Assembly: GCF_029168315.1 (NCBI RefSeq) | Contig: NZ_JARGYD010000004.1 | Coordinates: forward strand, 372,001-436,000 | Source of the DNA: Psychromarinibacter halotolerans | GTDB taxonomy: Bacteria > Pseudomonadota > Alphaproteobacteria > Rhodobacterales > Rhodobacteraceae | DNA: 64,000 bases | Reading direction: 5' to 3' | Part shown: one piece after another, positions 7,209 through 15,855 of the stretch | Layout of the letters: the number at the start of each line of letters is the position of its first letter | Position numbering within the stretch: position 1 is the first letter of the stretch | The notes under the pieces: model-generated | Databases searched by the model: none | What the model saw: the letters and a program-made list of their open reading frames with translations, nothing else | Told to the model about the DNA's origin: nothing | Program-made: the position numbers and the translations under genes

Positions 7209-8648
7209 ATGACCTCTGCCGATTTCTCGATCCTCCTGCCGGAGATCATCCTGGCGATCTTCGCGATGGCGGCCCTGCTGTTCGCCGTCTACACCGGCAA
7301 GGACAAGACCGCGCCGATGATGGTCTGGGGCACCGCGGGTATCTTCCTGATCCTCGCCCTGTACATCGGCCTGAACGGCGAGGGCGCGAACCTTGCGTTC
7401 GACGGGCTGTTCCGCGACGACGCCTTTGCGCGGTTCTCGAAGATCGTGATCCTTGTCTCCGCCGCAGCCGTTCTGGTCATGAGCCAGGACTACATGCAGA
7501 AACGCGACCTGCTGCGGTTCGAGTATCCGCTGCTGGTGGCGCTGGCCGCCGTGGGCATGTGCGTCATGGTCTCGGCCGGGGACCTGATCGTGCTGTACAT
7601 GGGGCTGGAGCTGCAGTCGCTGGCGCTGTACGTCGTCGCCTCGCTGCGCCGCGACAGCGTCAAGTCGACCGAGGCGGGCCTGAAGTACTTCGTGCTGGGC
7701 GCGCTGTCGTCCGGTCTTCTGCTGTACGGCGCGTCGCTGACCTATGGTTTCTCGGGCACCACGGAATTCGCGGGCATCATCCAGGCCGCTGGCGAGGGTG
7801 AGATGCCGCTGGGCCTGCTGTTCGGCCTTGTGTTCCTTCTGGCTGGTCTGGCGTTCAAGGTCTCGGCCGTGCCGTTCCACATGTGGACGCCCGACGTCTA
7901 CGAAGGCGCGCCGACCCCGATCACCGCTTTCTTCGCCACAGCGCCCAAGATGGCCGCGATGGCCCTGTTCGCGCGGCTGGTGCATGACGCCTTCGGCTCT
8001 GCCACCGGCGACTGGGGGCAGATCGTGGCGTTCCTTGCGGTGGCGTCGATGTTCCTTGGTTCGGTCGCGGCGATCGGCCAGCGCGACATCAAGCGGCTGA
8101 TGGCCTATTCGTCGATCACCCACATGGGCTTTGCCCTGATCGGCCTTGCGTCCGGCACCGAGTTCGGCGTGCAGGCGATGCTGGTCTACATGGCGATCTA
8201 CATCACCATGAACGTCGGCACCTTCGCCTTCATCCTGTCGATGCAACGCGATGGCCGCATCGTCACCGACATCCGCGCGCTGAACATGTATTCCAAACGC
8301 GAGCCGCTGAAGGCGCTGGCGGTGCTGATCCTGATGTTCTCGATGGCGGGTGTGCCGCCGCTGGTGGGCTTCTTCGGGAAGTTCTATGTGCTGCGCGCGG
8401 CGGTCGACGCCAACATGGCGTGGCTGGCGGTCGCGGGCGTGATCGCTTCGGTGATCGGCGCGTTCTACTACCTGCGCATCGTGTACTACATGTACTTCGG
8501 CGAAGAGGGCGAGGCGCTGGACGGCGCGATGCCGGCCCCGCAATGGGCACTGCTGATGATCGCGGCCGCGGTGATGCTGCTGGGGGTCGTGAACCTCTTC
8601 GGCATCGAGGGCCCGGCAGCGGCAGCGGCAGCGGCCCTTGTCCACTGA
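7209..8648 (+). CDS. nuoN: NADH-quinone oxidoreductase subunit N
   Basis: NuoN is the third antiporter-like subunit of complex I. The 479-residue protein shows LYMGLELQSLALYVVAS, the FHMWTPDVYEGAPTPITAF signature with its conserved lysine helix just before it, and RLMAYSSITHMGFAL. It begins three bases after nuoM ends. Its last codons (an Ala-rich tail) overlap the TTG start of birA by 11 bases, so birA probably depends on nuo transcription and translation. Confidence 0.97.
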   Translation: MTSADFSILLPEIILAIFAMAALLFAVYTGKDKTAPMMVWGTAGIFLILALYIGLNGEGANLAFDGLFRDDAFARFSKIVILVSAAAVLVMSQDYMQKRDLLRFEYPLLVALAAVGMCVMVSAGDLIVLYMGLELQSLALYVVASLRRDSVKSTEAGLKYFVLGALSSGLLLYGASLTYGFSGTTEFAGIIQAAGEGEMPLGLLFGLVFLLAGLAFKVSAVPFHMWTPDVYEGAPTPITAFFATAPKMAAMALFARLVHDAFGSATGDWGQIVAFLAVASMFLGSVAAIGQRDIKRLMAYSSITHMGFALIGLASGTEFGVQAMLVYMAIYITMNVGTFAFILSMQRDGRIVTDIRALNMYSKREPLKALAVLILMFSMAGVPPLVGFFGKFYVLRAAVDANMAWLAVAGVIASVIGAFYYLRIVYYMYFGEEGEALDGAMPAPQWALLMIAAAVMLLGVVNLFGIEGPAAAAAAALVH

Positions 8649-9405
8649 TCCCGCCACCGTCGGGGCGGGCAGCGCCTGGCCCGACGGATACGACCGCGTG
8701 CTGCTGGAGGAAACCGACAGCACGATGGCCGAGGCCCGGCGGCGCGCCCCCGACCTGGCCGGACCCGCCTGGATCCTGGCGCGCCACCAGACGGCGGGCC
8801 ACGGTCGGCGCGGCCGCGCTTGGCAGCACCCCCCCGGTAATTTCGCGGCCACCCTTGTACTTCCCCACGCGGGCGACCCCGCGCAAGCCGCGCTGAGGTC
8901 CTTCACCACGGCGCTGGCCCTGCACGACGCTTTCGTCGCGCGGTGCGGCACGCGGGGACAGTTCGCCCTGAAATGGCCCAACGACGTGCTGCTGAACGGC
9001 GGCAAGGTTGCGGGCATCTTGCTGGAATCGCTTCCGGGCGGCGCCCTGTCGATCGGCATCGGCGTGAACCTGTCGCAGGCACCGACGGCTGAACTGGTCG
9101 AGCCCGGCGCGACGCCGCCCGTCTGCCTTGCGCAAGAGTGCGACACGCTGGTGCCGCCGCAGGCCTTCCTCGGCACGCTGGCCCCGGCCTTCGCCCGCTG
9201 GGAGGATCAGTTCACCACCTACGGCTTCGGCCCGATCCGCACCGCGTGGCTGCAGCGCGCGGCGCGGATGGGCGAGACGGTGACCGCGCGTCTTCCGAAC
9301 ACGGAACTGACGGGGCGGTTTCTTGGTATCGACGACGCGGGCCATATGATCCTGCAAACCTCCGCCGGACCGCGCGACATCGCGGCGGCCGACGTGTTCT
9401 TCTAG
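8638..9405 (+). CDS. birA: Biotin--[acetyl-CoA-carboxylase] ligase, short form without DNA-binding domain
   Basis: This enzyme activates biotin to biotinyl-5'-AMP and attaches it to the carrier lysine of biotin enzymes in the cytoplasm. The 255-residue protein has the ligase core only. Visible motifs are ETDSTM, the nucleotide-loop GRRGRAW, and the lysine motif KWPNDVLL followed by GKVAGILLE. The small C-terminal SH3-like domain is also present. The N-terminal HTH of E. coli BirA is absent, so it should not repress biotin genes. The start is a TTG inside the end of nuoN. Confidence 0.93.
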   Translation: MSTDPATVGAGSAWPDGYDRVLLEETDSTMAEARRRAPDLAGPAWILARHQTAGHGRRGRAWQHPPGNFAATLVLPHAGDPAQAALRSFTTALALHDAFVARCGTRGQFALKWPNDVLLNGGKVAGILLESLPGGALSIGIGVNLSQAPTAELVEPGATPPVCLAQECDTLVPPQAFLGTLAPAFARWEDQFTTYGFGPIRTAWLQRAARMGETVTARLPNTELTGRFLGIDDAGHMILQTSAGPRDIAAADVFF

Positions 9406-9415
9406 GGAGGCGGCC

Positions 9416-10189
9416 ATGCTTCTTTGCATCGACTGCGGCAACACCAACACCGTGTTCTCGGTCTGGAACGGCAGCGAGTTCGTCGCCACCTTCCGCACCG
9501 CGACGGAACACCAGCGCACCGCGGACCAGTACTGGGTCTGGTTCAGCCAGCTGATGGAACATCGCGGCGTTCCGATCGAAATCGGCGACGTCATCGTGTC
9601 GTCCACCGTCCCGCGCGTGGTCTTCAACCTGCGCGTCCTGTGCGATCGCTATTTCGACACGCGGCCCTATGTGGTGGGCAAGCCCGACTGCTTGCTGCCG
9701 GTTCAGCCGCGCGTCGATGCGGGCACGCAGGTGGGGCCGGACCGGCTGGTGAACACGGCCGGCGCCTTCGACAGGCATGGCGGCGACATCATCGTGGTCG
9801 ACTTCGGCACCGCCACGACTTTCGACGTGGTGGCCCATGACGGCGCCTATGTCGGCGGCGTGATCGCCCCCGGTGTGAACCTGTCGCTTGAGGCGTTGCA
9901 CATGGCTGCGGCGGCCCTGCCGCACGTCGACGTGACGCGGCCGCAGAAGGTGATTGGCACGAATACGGTTGCGTGCATGCAGACAGGTGTGTTCTGGGGA
10001 TACATCGGTCTGGTCCGAGAGGTTACGGCCCGGATCAAGGGCGAATACGACCGCGAGATGCGGATCGTCGGCACCGGGGGGCTTGCGCCCCTGTTCGCGA
10101 GCGGCGAGGTGCTGTTCGACGATATTGAAGATGATTTGACGATGCACGGCCTGACCGTGATCCATCGCTACAACAAGGAAAACGCATGA
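9416..10189 (+). CDS. coaX: Type III pantothenate kinase
   Basis: CoaX phosphorylates pantothenate, the first step of coenzyme A synthesis. It belongs to the ASKHA kinase fold and, unlike CoaA, is not feedback-inhibited by CoA. The 257-residue protein starts with the phosphate-binding motif IDCGNTNTVFSVW. It has the GPDRLVNTAGAFD substrate motif and the second phosphate motif VVDFGTATTFDVV. It starts 10 bases after birA (GGGAGG site). Its ATGA stop overlap with the RNase J gene couples the two. Confidence 0.95.
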   Translation: MLLCIDCGNTNTVFSVWNGSEFVATFRTATEHQRTADQYWVWFSQLMEHRGVPIEIGDVIVSSTVPRVVFNLRVLCDRYFDTRPYVVGKPDCLLPVQPRVDAGTQVGPDRLVNTAGAFDRHGGDIIVVDFGTATTFDVVAHDGAYVGGVIAPGVNLSLEALHMAAAALPHVDVTRPQKVIGTNTVACMQTGVFWGYIGLVREVTARIKGEYDREMRIVGTGGLAPLFASGEVLFDDIEDDLTMHGLTVIHRYNKENA

Positions 10190-11850
10190 GCCAGAGCCGG
10201 CTGATCTATCTTCCCCTCGGCGGCGCCGGCGAGATCGGGATGAACACCTATGTCTACGGCGTCGGTCCCGAGGACGAGGAACGGCTGATCGTCGTCGACC
10301 TTGGCGTGACGTTCCCCGACATGGACAGCACCCCGGGTGTCGACCTGATCATGGCCGATGTCGAATGGCTGCAAGAGCGCGCCGACCGCGTCGAGGCCGT
10401 GTTCATCACCCACGCGCACGAAGATCACATCGGCGCGCTGGCGATGCTGCTGCCGATGATCAAGGCGCCGGTCTATGCCCGTGCCTTCACCGCGCACCTT
10501 GGCCGTATGAAGATGGAAGAGGCCGGGCTTGACCCGGAAGACGTGATCACCGTGTCGCCGTGGCCGGAAACCGTGACCGCTGGGCCGTTCACGGTGGGCT
10601 TCGCGCCGATCTCGCACTCGATCCCCGAAAGCTCGGGGCTGGTGATCGACACGCCGCATGGCCGCGTTGTGCACACCGGCGACTTCAAGCTGGACCGCGC
10701 GCCCGGCGTGGGCGAGCCGTTCGACGACGACATGTGGGCCGACATCGCGAAGGACGGGGTGCAGGCGCTGGTCTGCGATTCCACCAACGTGTTCAGCCCT
10801 AAACCGGGCCGGTCGGAATCCGATCTGCCCGACGCCATCCGTGACCTTGTCGCGGCGGCGCCCGGCATGGTCGCGGCGACCACCTTCGCCAGCAACATCG
10901 CTCGCCTCAAAACGCTGGCCGAGGCGGGGCAGGCGGCGGGGCGGTCCATCGTCCTGCTGGGCCGCGCCATGCGGCGCATGGTGACAGCCGGGATCGAGAC
11001 CGGCGTGCTGACCAATTTCCCCACGGTCGTCAGCCCAGAAGATGCCGCGTCGATCCCGCGTGAGAACCTGATGCTTCTGACCTCGGGCAGCCAGGGCGAG
11101 CATCGCGCCGCCTCGGCGCAGCTGTCGCGCGGCAAGTACCTTGGTCTAGAACTGAAAGAGGGCGACACCTTCCTGTTTTCGTCCAAGGTCATTCCGGGCA
11201 ACGAACGCGGTGTGGCCAAGATCGTGAACGCCTTCAGCGAGATGGGCGTCGACGTGGTCGATGACAGCGGCGGTCTGTATCACGTTTCCGGCCACGCGAA
11301 CCGGCCGGATCTGGCCTTCGTCCACGGTCTGATCAAGCCCAAGATGCTGGTCCCGATGCACGGCGAACACCGCCACCTGAGGGCCCATGTCGCGCTGGGG
11401 CAAGAGTCCGGCCTGCCGGGGGTGATCGCCCCGAACGGCACGATGGTGGATCTGACCGGCGACGCGCCCCAGATCGCGGGCTATGTCGAGGCCGGACGCA
11501 CCTATAAGGACGGGATCGTCCTGATCGGTGCGCTGGACGGCATCATCCGCGACCGTATCCGGATGGCCCTGTACGGCCACGTTACGGTGACTGCCATCCT
11601 CGAGGATGACGAGCCGGTCGGCGACCCGTGGTGCGAGGTTACGGGCCTGCCGGAAACCGGTATCAGCCGGTCGCCGCTGGTTGATGTCATGGAAGAGGAC
11701 CTAAGCCAGTTCCTGAACCGTGCCGATGCCAAGACCCTGCGCAACGACGACAAGCTGGACGAGGCGATGCGCCGGATCGTGCGCAAGACGGCGCAGGACG
11801 AGATCGGCAAGAAGCCCGAGGTCACCATCGTCCTCAGCCGGATCTCCTGA
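10186..11850 (+). CDS. rnj: Ribonuclease J (beta-CASP metallo-beta-lactamase RNase)
   Basis: RNase J is a 5'-to-3' exoribonuclease/endonuclease of mRNA decay and rRNA maturation in alphaproteobacteria. The 554-residue protein has the metallo-beta-lactamase signature THAHEDHIGAL (two-zinc site) near residues 72-82. It also has a beta-CASP insertion, the TSGSQGEHRA motif, and the late MHGEHRHLRAH and VSGHANRPDL histidine motifs. A C-terminal domain follows. It starts within the coaX stop. A GC-rich hairpin shortly after the stop may end the nuo-birA-coaX-rnj transcript. Confidence 0.94.
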   Translation: MSQSRLIYLPLGGAGEIGMNTYVYGVGPEDEERLIVVDLGVTFPDMDSTPGVDLIMADVEWLQERADRVEAVFITHAHEDHIGALAMLLPMIKAPVYARAFTAHLGRMKMEEAGLDPEDVITVSPWPETVTAGPFTVGFAPISHSIPESSGLVIDTPHGRVVHTGDFKLDRAPGVGEPFDDDMWADIAKDGVQALVCDSTNVFSPKPGRSESDLPDAIRDLVAAAPGMVAATTFASNIARLKTLAEAGQAAGRSIVLLGRAMRRMVTAGIETGVLTNFPTVVSPEDAASIPRENLMLLTSGSQGEHRAASAQLSRGKYLGLELKEGDTFLFSSKVIPGNERGVAKIVNAFSEMGVDVVDDSGGLYHVSGHANRPDLAFVHGLIKPKMLVPMHGEHRHLRAHVALGQESGLPGVIAPNGTMVDLTGDAPQIAGYVEAGRTYKDGIVLIGALDGIIRDRIRMALYGHVTVTAILEDDEPVGDPWCEVTGLPETGISRSPLVDVMEEDLSQFLNRADAKTLRNDDKLDEAMRRIVRKTAQDEIGKKPEVTIVLSRIS

Positions 11851-11865
11851 CGGAAAATTCCCGGC

Positions 11866-11890
11866 GGCGGGGGTGACGAACGCCCCCGCC
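11866..11890 (+). terminator. GC-rich hairpin after RNase J gene
   Basis: A perfect 8-base-pair stem (GGCGGGGG with CCCCCGCC, loop of 9) lies 16 bases after the rnj stop and before the osmC ribosome site. It is not followed by a run of T, so it may be a weak or processing-type terminator. Confidence 0.35.
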
Positions 11891-11926
11891 AGCCTACCTG
11901 TTTGGCGACATGACAGGAGGATGGAC

Positions 11927-12346
11927 ATGATCCACAAAACCGGTTCCGCGAAATGGTCCGGCGGTCTGAAAGACGGCAAGGGCTTTATCTCGACAGAGAC
12001 GGGCGTCCTCAGCGACCAGCCCTATGGGTTCAACACTCGGTTCGAGGACGGCAAGGGCACCAACCCCGAAGAACTGCTGGGCGCGGCACACGCGGCGTGC
12101 TTCTCGATGGCGCTGTCGAACATCCTTGGCGATTACGACATGGTTGCCGACAGCATCGAGACGACCGCCAAGGTCACGCTTGATCCCGGCAGCCTGACGA
12201 TCACCAAGGTTCATCTGGATCTGACGGCCTCGATCCCCGGTGGGGATGACGCCAAGTTTCAGGAAGCCGCCGGCAAAGCCAAGGAAGGCTGCCCGGTGTC
12301 GAAGCTGTTCGACGCGGAAATCACGCTCGACGCAAAGCTCGCCTAA
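11927..12346 (+). CDS. OsmC/Ohr family protein
   Basis: OsmC-type proteins are dimeric thiol peroxidases that reduce organic hydroperoxides. The 139-residue protein has the two family cysteines at about 58 (AAHAACFSMAL) and 122 (KEGCPVSKL), spaced as in the family, and an EELLGAAHA helix. The reduction in this YhfA/OsmC-like branch is presumably lipoamide- or thiol-driven. I chose the ATG at 11927 because a perfect AGGAGG lies six bases upstream. An in-frame ATG at 11921 abuts the site and is unlikely. Confidence 0.9.
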   Translation: MIHKTGSAKWSGGLKDGKGFISTETGVLSDQPYGFNTRFEDGKGTNPEELLGAAHAACFSMALSNILGDYDMVADSIETTAKVTLDPGSLTITKVHLDLTASIPGGDDAKFQEAAGKAKEGCPVSKLFDAEITLDAKLA

Positions 12347-12352
12347 GCGATG

Positions 12353-12383
12353 CCGCCGGTCCGGAAGTGATCCGGAGCGGCGG
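12353..12383 (+). terminator. Stem-loop just after osmC-like gene
   Basis: A 12-position stem with one mismatch (CCGCCGGTCCGG against CCGGAGCGGCGG) lies seven bases after the stop. It has no T-run. It probably ends or protects the osmC-like message and separates it from the RNA candidate downstream. Confidence 0.4.
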
Positions 12384-12403
12384 ATCTGGCGTATAGATTG
12401 CAG

Positions 12404-12540
12404 GCTTTGAACAAGAACACGTCCGCTTTTGCGGTGAGAAGATAACAAATTACGTGTTTTGTCCAAGGCTGGCGCGCCGTGTGTGCGCAAATCAGAGTAC
12501 GAGTTTTTGGCCGACGCCATCAGGGCGTCGGCCTTTTTCG
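12404..12540 (+). ncRNA. Candidate structured small RNA of about 137 nt
   Basis: No protein frame is supported here, but the DNA is highly structured. Bases 12404-12422 can pair with 12452-12469 in an ~18-pair stem with one bulge and one mismatch. It encloses a small CCGC-TTTT-GCGG hairpin (12423-12434) and an AT-rich single strand. A strong intrinsic terminator closes the unit at 12509-12538. A TATAGA box at 12392-12397 sits seven bases before the first stem base, the right place for a -10 element, though no convincing -35 is seen. I cannot assign it to a known RNA family. It does not look like 6S, tmRNA or SRP RNA. Confidence 0.45.
12509..12538 (+). terminator. Strong intrinsic terminator
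   Basis: A perfect 10-pair stem (GGCCGACGCC with GGCGTCGGCC, loop ATCAG) is followed directly by TTTTT on the plus strand. On the minus strand the stem is followed by A residues, so it acts rightward, ending the RNA candidate or read-through from the osmC-like gene. Confidence 0.8.
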
Positions 12541-12788
12541 TGGTGTAATCGGGATTGGTCGGTCCGCGCGTTGGGAAGATCCGAACAAGGCGGCGCGCCG
12601 CAGTCTGGTCCGTCCGATAGGGGATGACGAACAGGACCCTGCGGCGCGCCAGCCGGATTGGGCGGGCAAGGTGTCCGGACGGGGCCCGCCTGGGTGGTCG
12701 GGAATCCCCGGCCAGTCAACGCCGGTTGCATGTCGGATGCGGCCTTCTGCCCGCGCGCCCGCCCTGGGGCGTCATTCACCGTGGAGCG

Positions 12789-13109
12789 TCAGTCCCCCGC
12801 GCCAAGGCTGATCCCGCGGCTGGCGAAGAACGCTTCCAGCCGGGGGCGTGCATCGTGTTCGCGGACGAAGGACACGCCGATGCGGCGGTCTTTGCGCCAG
12901 CGGAACAGGACATCGAATGTCCCAAGATCGTCGATGGTCAGAAAGAGGGTGCCTTTTGGCAGAGCCTCGGGTGTGTCCGGCGCCTCAAGACAGGCGCCGC
13001 CATAGGACAGGTCGGTGACCGTCGCATCATAGCCGCCTTCGCCGGTTTCAAGGCGGGCGGAAAGCGCGAGCGGTACGCGCCGGTCATCCATGAAGTCGCT
13101 AAGTTTCAT
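12789..13109 (-). CDS. PilZ domain protein (c-di-GMP binding candidate)
   Basis: This small single-domain protein of ~106 residues begins MKLSDFMDDRRVPLALSARL. The RR-containing N-terminal motif corresponds to the PilZ RxxxR c-di-GMP loop (here DRRVP, so the second Arg position should be checked). The DLSYGGACLEA stretch matches the PilZ D/NxSxxG motif. Stand-alone PilZ proteins act as c-di-GMP effectors in motility or surface polysaccharide control. I chose the ATG at 13109; a GTG at 13130 would add seven residues. It lies downstream of the helicase gene on the same strand but with its own spacing. Confidence 0.8.
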   Translation of the reverse strand: MKLSDFMDDRRVPLALSARLETGEGGYDATVTDLSYGGACLEAPDTPEALPKGTLFLTIDDLGTFDVLFRWRKDRRIGVSFVREHDARPRLEAFFASRGISLGAGD

Positions 13110-13226
13110 GCCCTGACTGAATCCTGACACCCAATTCGGGGGCGGTTCTAGCGGGGCAGGGGTGAAGGGCGCGTTAAAACCGGCCGCATTTCAATATGAA
13201 CGCGGCCGGGGTCTCGCGGCGGCGCG

Positions 13227-14675
13227 TTAGCTGGCGCGCCGCTCTTCGAAGCTCATCGCAATGAACTGCGGCATGTGATCGCCCATGCCGACCACGGCAT
13301 CGTCCCGCTGGCGCGAAGACTGACCGCCCGAGGCGTTGCCCGAGTTTCCACCGGACTTGCCACCACGGCTGCGCCGCGAGGACGAGCTGCGGCTGCTGCG
13401 CGCGGGCTTTTCTTCGGCGGCCTGCTGGGCGGGTGCGTCCTCGACCGGCGCGTCGACCTTGGCCTCTGCCTTCGGTTCGGCTTTCGCCTTGGCTTTCGGC
13501 TCGGGCTTCGGGTCCGCTGCGCGGGATTTCACCGGGTTCTCGATCCGCGGGATCTCTCGGTTGATCAGCTTCTCGATCGCGTCGAAGTTCTTTTCGTCCG
13601 ACGGCGCGCAGATCATGACGGCCTTGCCATCGCGACCGGCCCGGCCAGTGCGGCCGATGCGGTGCACGTAGTCCTCGGAATGCGAGGGGACGTCGTAGTT
13701 GAAGACGTGGCTTACCGACGGCACATCAAGGCCGCGCGCGGCAACGTCCGACGCCACCAGCAGCTTCAGCGAGCCGGCGCGGAAGGCGTCCAGCGTGCGG
13801 GTCCGCTGCGACTGATCCAGATCGCCGTGGATCGGTTCTGCATCAAGACCGTACTTCTTCAGCGACTTGGCGACGATGTCGACGTCGACCTTGCGGTTGC
13901 AGAAGATGATCGCGTTGGTGCACTTGTCGCCCTCGGCCTCGATCAGCGCGCGCAGAACGGCGCGTTTCTCGCTGGCGGCACGGTCGCGACGCGAGCCTTT
14001 GAACATCACCACGCCCTGCTCGATCGTTTCCGAGGCGGTGGCTTGGCGGGCAACCTCGATCCGCTCGGGGGCGGAGAGGAAGGTGTTGGTGATCCGCTCG
14101 ATCTCGGGCGCCATCGTGGCCGAGAAGAACAGCGTCTGGCGCGTGAACGGCGTCAGCGAGAAGATGCGTTCGATGTCGGGGATGAACCCCATGTCCAGCA
14201 TCCGGTCGGCTTCGTCGACGACCATGATCTCGATGCCGGTCAGCAGCAGCTTGCCCCGCTCGAAATGGTCCAGAAGGCGGCCGGGCGTGGCGATCAGAAC
14301 GTCGACGCCCTTGTCGATCAGCACGTCCTGTTCCTTGAAGGAAACGCCACCGATCAGCAGCGCTTTCGTCAGTTTGACGTGCTTGGAATAGGTATCGAAG
14401 TTCTCTGCGACCTGCGCCGCCAGTTCCCGGGTCGGGCACAGGACCAGCGACCGGGGCATACGTGCGCGCGCACGGCCACGGGCCAGTTTGCAGATCATCG
14501 GCAGCGTGAAGCTGGCGGTCTTGCCGGTGCCGGTCTGGGCGATACCGAGAACGTCCTTGCCGTTCAGCGCGGGCGGAATAGCGCCAGCCTGGATCGGAGT
14601 CGGTTTTTCGTAGCCCGCTTCGGTGACGGCGCGAAGAACTTTCGGGGAAAGCCCCAGTTCGGAGAAGTCGGTCAT
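13227..14675 (-). CDS. DEAD-box ATP-dependent RNA helicase, RhlE-like
   Basis: This 482-residue helicase unwinds short RNA duplexes, typically in ribosome assembly or cold-adapted mRNA decay. All family motifs are visible: the Q-motif (KPTPIQAGAIP), AQTGTGKT, PTRELA, VVDEADRMLD, SAT, and HRIGRTGRAGR in the second RecA domain. The C-terminus (from ~385) is a low-complexity tail: Lys/Ala/Glu repeats, then an Arg/Ser/Gly-rich stretch, likely an RNA-binding extension. The ATG at 14675 has AAAGGG five bases upstream. An upstream in-frame start at 14708 has none. Confidence 0.93.
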   Translation of the reverse strand: MTDFSELGLSPKVLRAVTEAGYEKPTPIQAGAIPPALNGKDVLGIAQTGTGKTASFTLPMICKLARGRARARMPRSLVLCPTRELAAQVAENFDTYSKHVKLTKALLIGGVSFKEQDVLIDKGVDVLIATPGRLLDHFERGKLLLTGIEIMVVDEADRMLDMGFIPDIERIFSLTPFTRQTLFFSATMAPEIERITNTFLSAPERIEVARQATASETIEQGVVMFKGSRRDRAASEKRAVLRALIEAEGDKCTNAIIFCNRKVDVDIVAKSLKKYGLDAEPIHGDLDQSQRTRTLDAFRAGSLKLLVASDVAARGLDVPSVSHVFNYDVPSHSEDYVHRIGRTGRAGRDGKAVMICAPSDEKNFDAIEKLINREIPRIENPVKSRAADPKPEPKAKAKAEPKAEAKVDAPVEDAPAQQAAEEKPARSSRSSSSRRSRGGKSGGNSGNASGGQSSRQRDDAVVGMGDHMPQFIAMSFEERRAS

Positions 14676-15084
14676 GTAGCCCTTTCGAGTTTGGTGCGGC
14701 TGTGACAACGGCCGCGTAACTCGAGCGGCCCGACAGGCCGGATTGCCTGTCTTCGACGAGGCCGTGACATAAGGGAAACGGGCAACATGGTCAAGTTTTC
14801 CCCAAAGGCATTAACGGTTTCGACGTTCCGTCTTTGAAGGGCAATGCAGTTGCTGCGTGGCGGGCGGGCGTTCTGGCGGATGCTTGCGCTGTTCATGAAC
14901 TGGCAAGTCATCGCGCAAGTTACGCGATCTTCGCGATGATTCTCGCACGGTGCCAAGTCTTGCTTCCAGCCGCCTCTAGGGGGTGGTTGTTACGCGGGTC
15001 ACCCCTTCTCGGGCAGAGAATCGACACATAATAGCCGTGAATACCCGCAATGATTGCATCGTGAGACTGTAATCGGAGGATGTC
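14676..15084. other. 409-base gap upstream of helicase gene; no gene seen
   Basis: No convincing coding frame on either strand. The part next to the helicase (14676-14830) is its likely promoter and long leader, with a TAACGG/ATTAACGG AT-rich spot near 14810. The right end (15070-15084) is the ribosome site for the next small gene. Open frames here lack ribosome sites and family features. Confidence 0.5.
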
Positions 15085-15231
15085 ATGGAATTTTCCCCTT
15101 ATCTTGTGCCGGGCGCCGCGACGATGGCCGTGCTTGCGATCGTCTACCTTGTCTTCGTGTTCTGGACCCGACGTCCGGGCCGCGCCGAACAGCTGTCCGC
15201 CCGCGAACAGGCAGAGGGCGCCGAACTCTGA
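15085..15231 (+). CDS. 48-residue single-pass membrane protein (unknown)
   Basis: An ATG at 15085 with GGAGG five bases upstream opens a 48-codon frame. It starts MEFSPYLVPGAATM, runs through a hydrophobic helix (AVLAIVYLVFVFW), and ends in a positively then negatively charged tail (RRPGRAEQLSAREQAEGAEL). This is the pattern of a small inner-membrane protein with a cytoplasmic tail. It has no recognised family and stands between the helicase and a lipoprotein gene. The good ribosome site and the membrane pattern are the support. Confidence 0.5.
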   Translation: MEFSPYLVPGAATMAVLAIVYLVFVFWTRRPGRAEQLSAREQAEGAEL

Positions 15232-15305
15232 CATCGCTCCGGCGGCGCCTTGGTCAGGTACCGCAGAAGCCTGCGCGATTCTCGCCAGAGACACGGCGCC
15301 ATGCT

Positions 15306-15809
15306 ATGCTGCCGCTCATGCAACGCTTCGTGTCAGTCCTGCCGCTGATGTTGGCCGCTTGCTCCGGCGGGGGTGAGGGGCTGCTGTCCGGGCTTGCGCC
15401 GGGCGCGCGGGGGGATGGCCCGGCCATTGCCGTCACGATGCCAGATGCCGAAGGCCGCCCGGCGCCCATGCGCGGCTGCAGCACGGCAGACGGGCCCGCG
15501 CGGATCGGCGTCAGCCTGTACGATGCCGACGGGCTGGACAGCGCCCGACTGACGTGGTCCGGCGCTTTGGCGGACGGCACGCAGATGACCCCGGCGGGCA
15601 GCGATATTACCCTGATGGAAGGCGGTGGGCCGGGGGACGAACAGATCCGCGTTCTGTTCCGACCCGAGGTGCCGGGCGCAATCCGCAACAGCGTGGTGCT
15701 AAGCTTGGCGACAGAAGCGCCCTTCACCGGCATTCTGAAGGTCGAGGCGGTGGATCAGACCGGCGCAGTCTCGCAGGCTGGCCCGTTCGAGATCGCCACA
15801 GGCTGCTGA
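15306..15809 (+). CDS. Putative lipoprotein of unknown function
   Basis: The ~167-residue protein begins with a short hydrophobic signal ending in a lipobox (LMLAAC), so it should be lipidated on the Cys and membrane-anchored. Start candidates are ATG 15306 and ATG 15318; neither has a good ribosome site. The mature part has an Ig-like or beta-sandwich look (VTMPDAEG, LYDADGLDSARLTWSG, ILKVEAVDQTGAVSQAGPF), reminiscent of extracellular beta-domains. No enzyme motif is visible. Confidence 0.65.
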   Translation: MLPLMQRFVSVLPLMLAACSGGGEGLLSGLAPGARGDGPAIAVTMPDAEGRPAPMRGCSTADGPARIGVSLYDADGLDSARLTWSGALADGTQMTPAGSDITLMEGGGPGDEQIRVLFRPEVPGAIRNSVVLSLATEAPFTGILKVEAVDQTGAVSQAGPFEIATGC

Positions 15810-15855
15810 CCCGGTCGCACGGTTTGGGCACTAACTTCCCGACCGGTGGCAGGGC

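Noticed and set aside
5463..9176. A 1,237-codon open frame on the minus strand across nuoM and nuoN
   Set aside because: It is the antisense shadow of nuoL/M/N and birA in GC-rich DNA; its translation is low-complexity His/Arg/Gln-rich and no family is visible.
12340..12390. GGTCCGGAAG stretch reminiscent of the SRP RNA apical loop
   Set aside because: Only the short core matches; it is part of the hairpin after the osmC-like gene and lacks the rest of the SRP RNA fold.
12492..12779. Minus-strand frame between the terminator and the PilZ gene
   Set aside because: No ribosome site, overlaps the strong plus-strand terminator, and the product is Pro/Arg-rich without family features.
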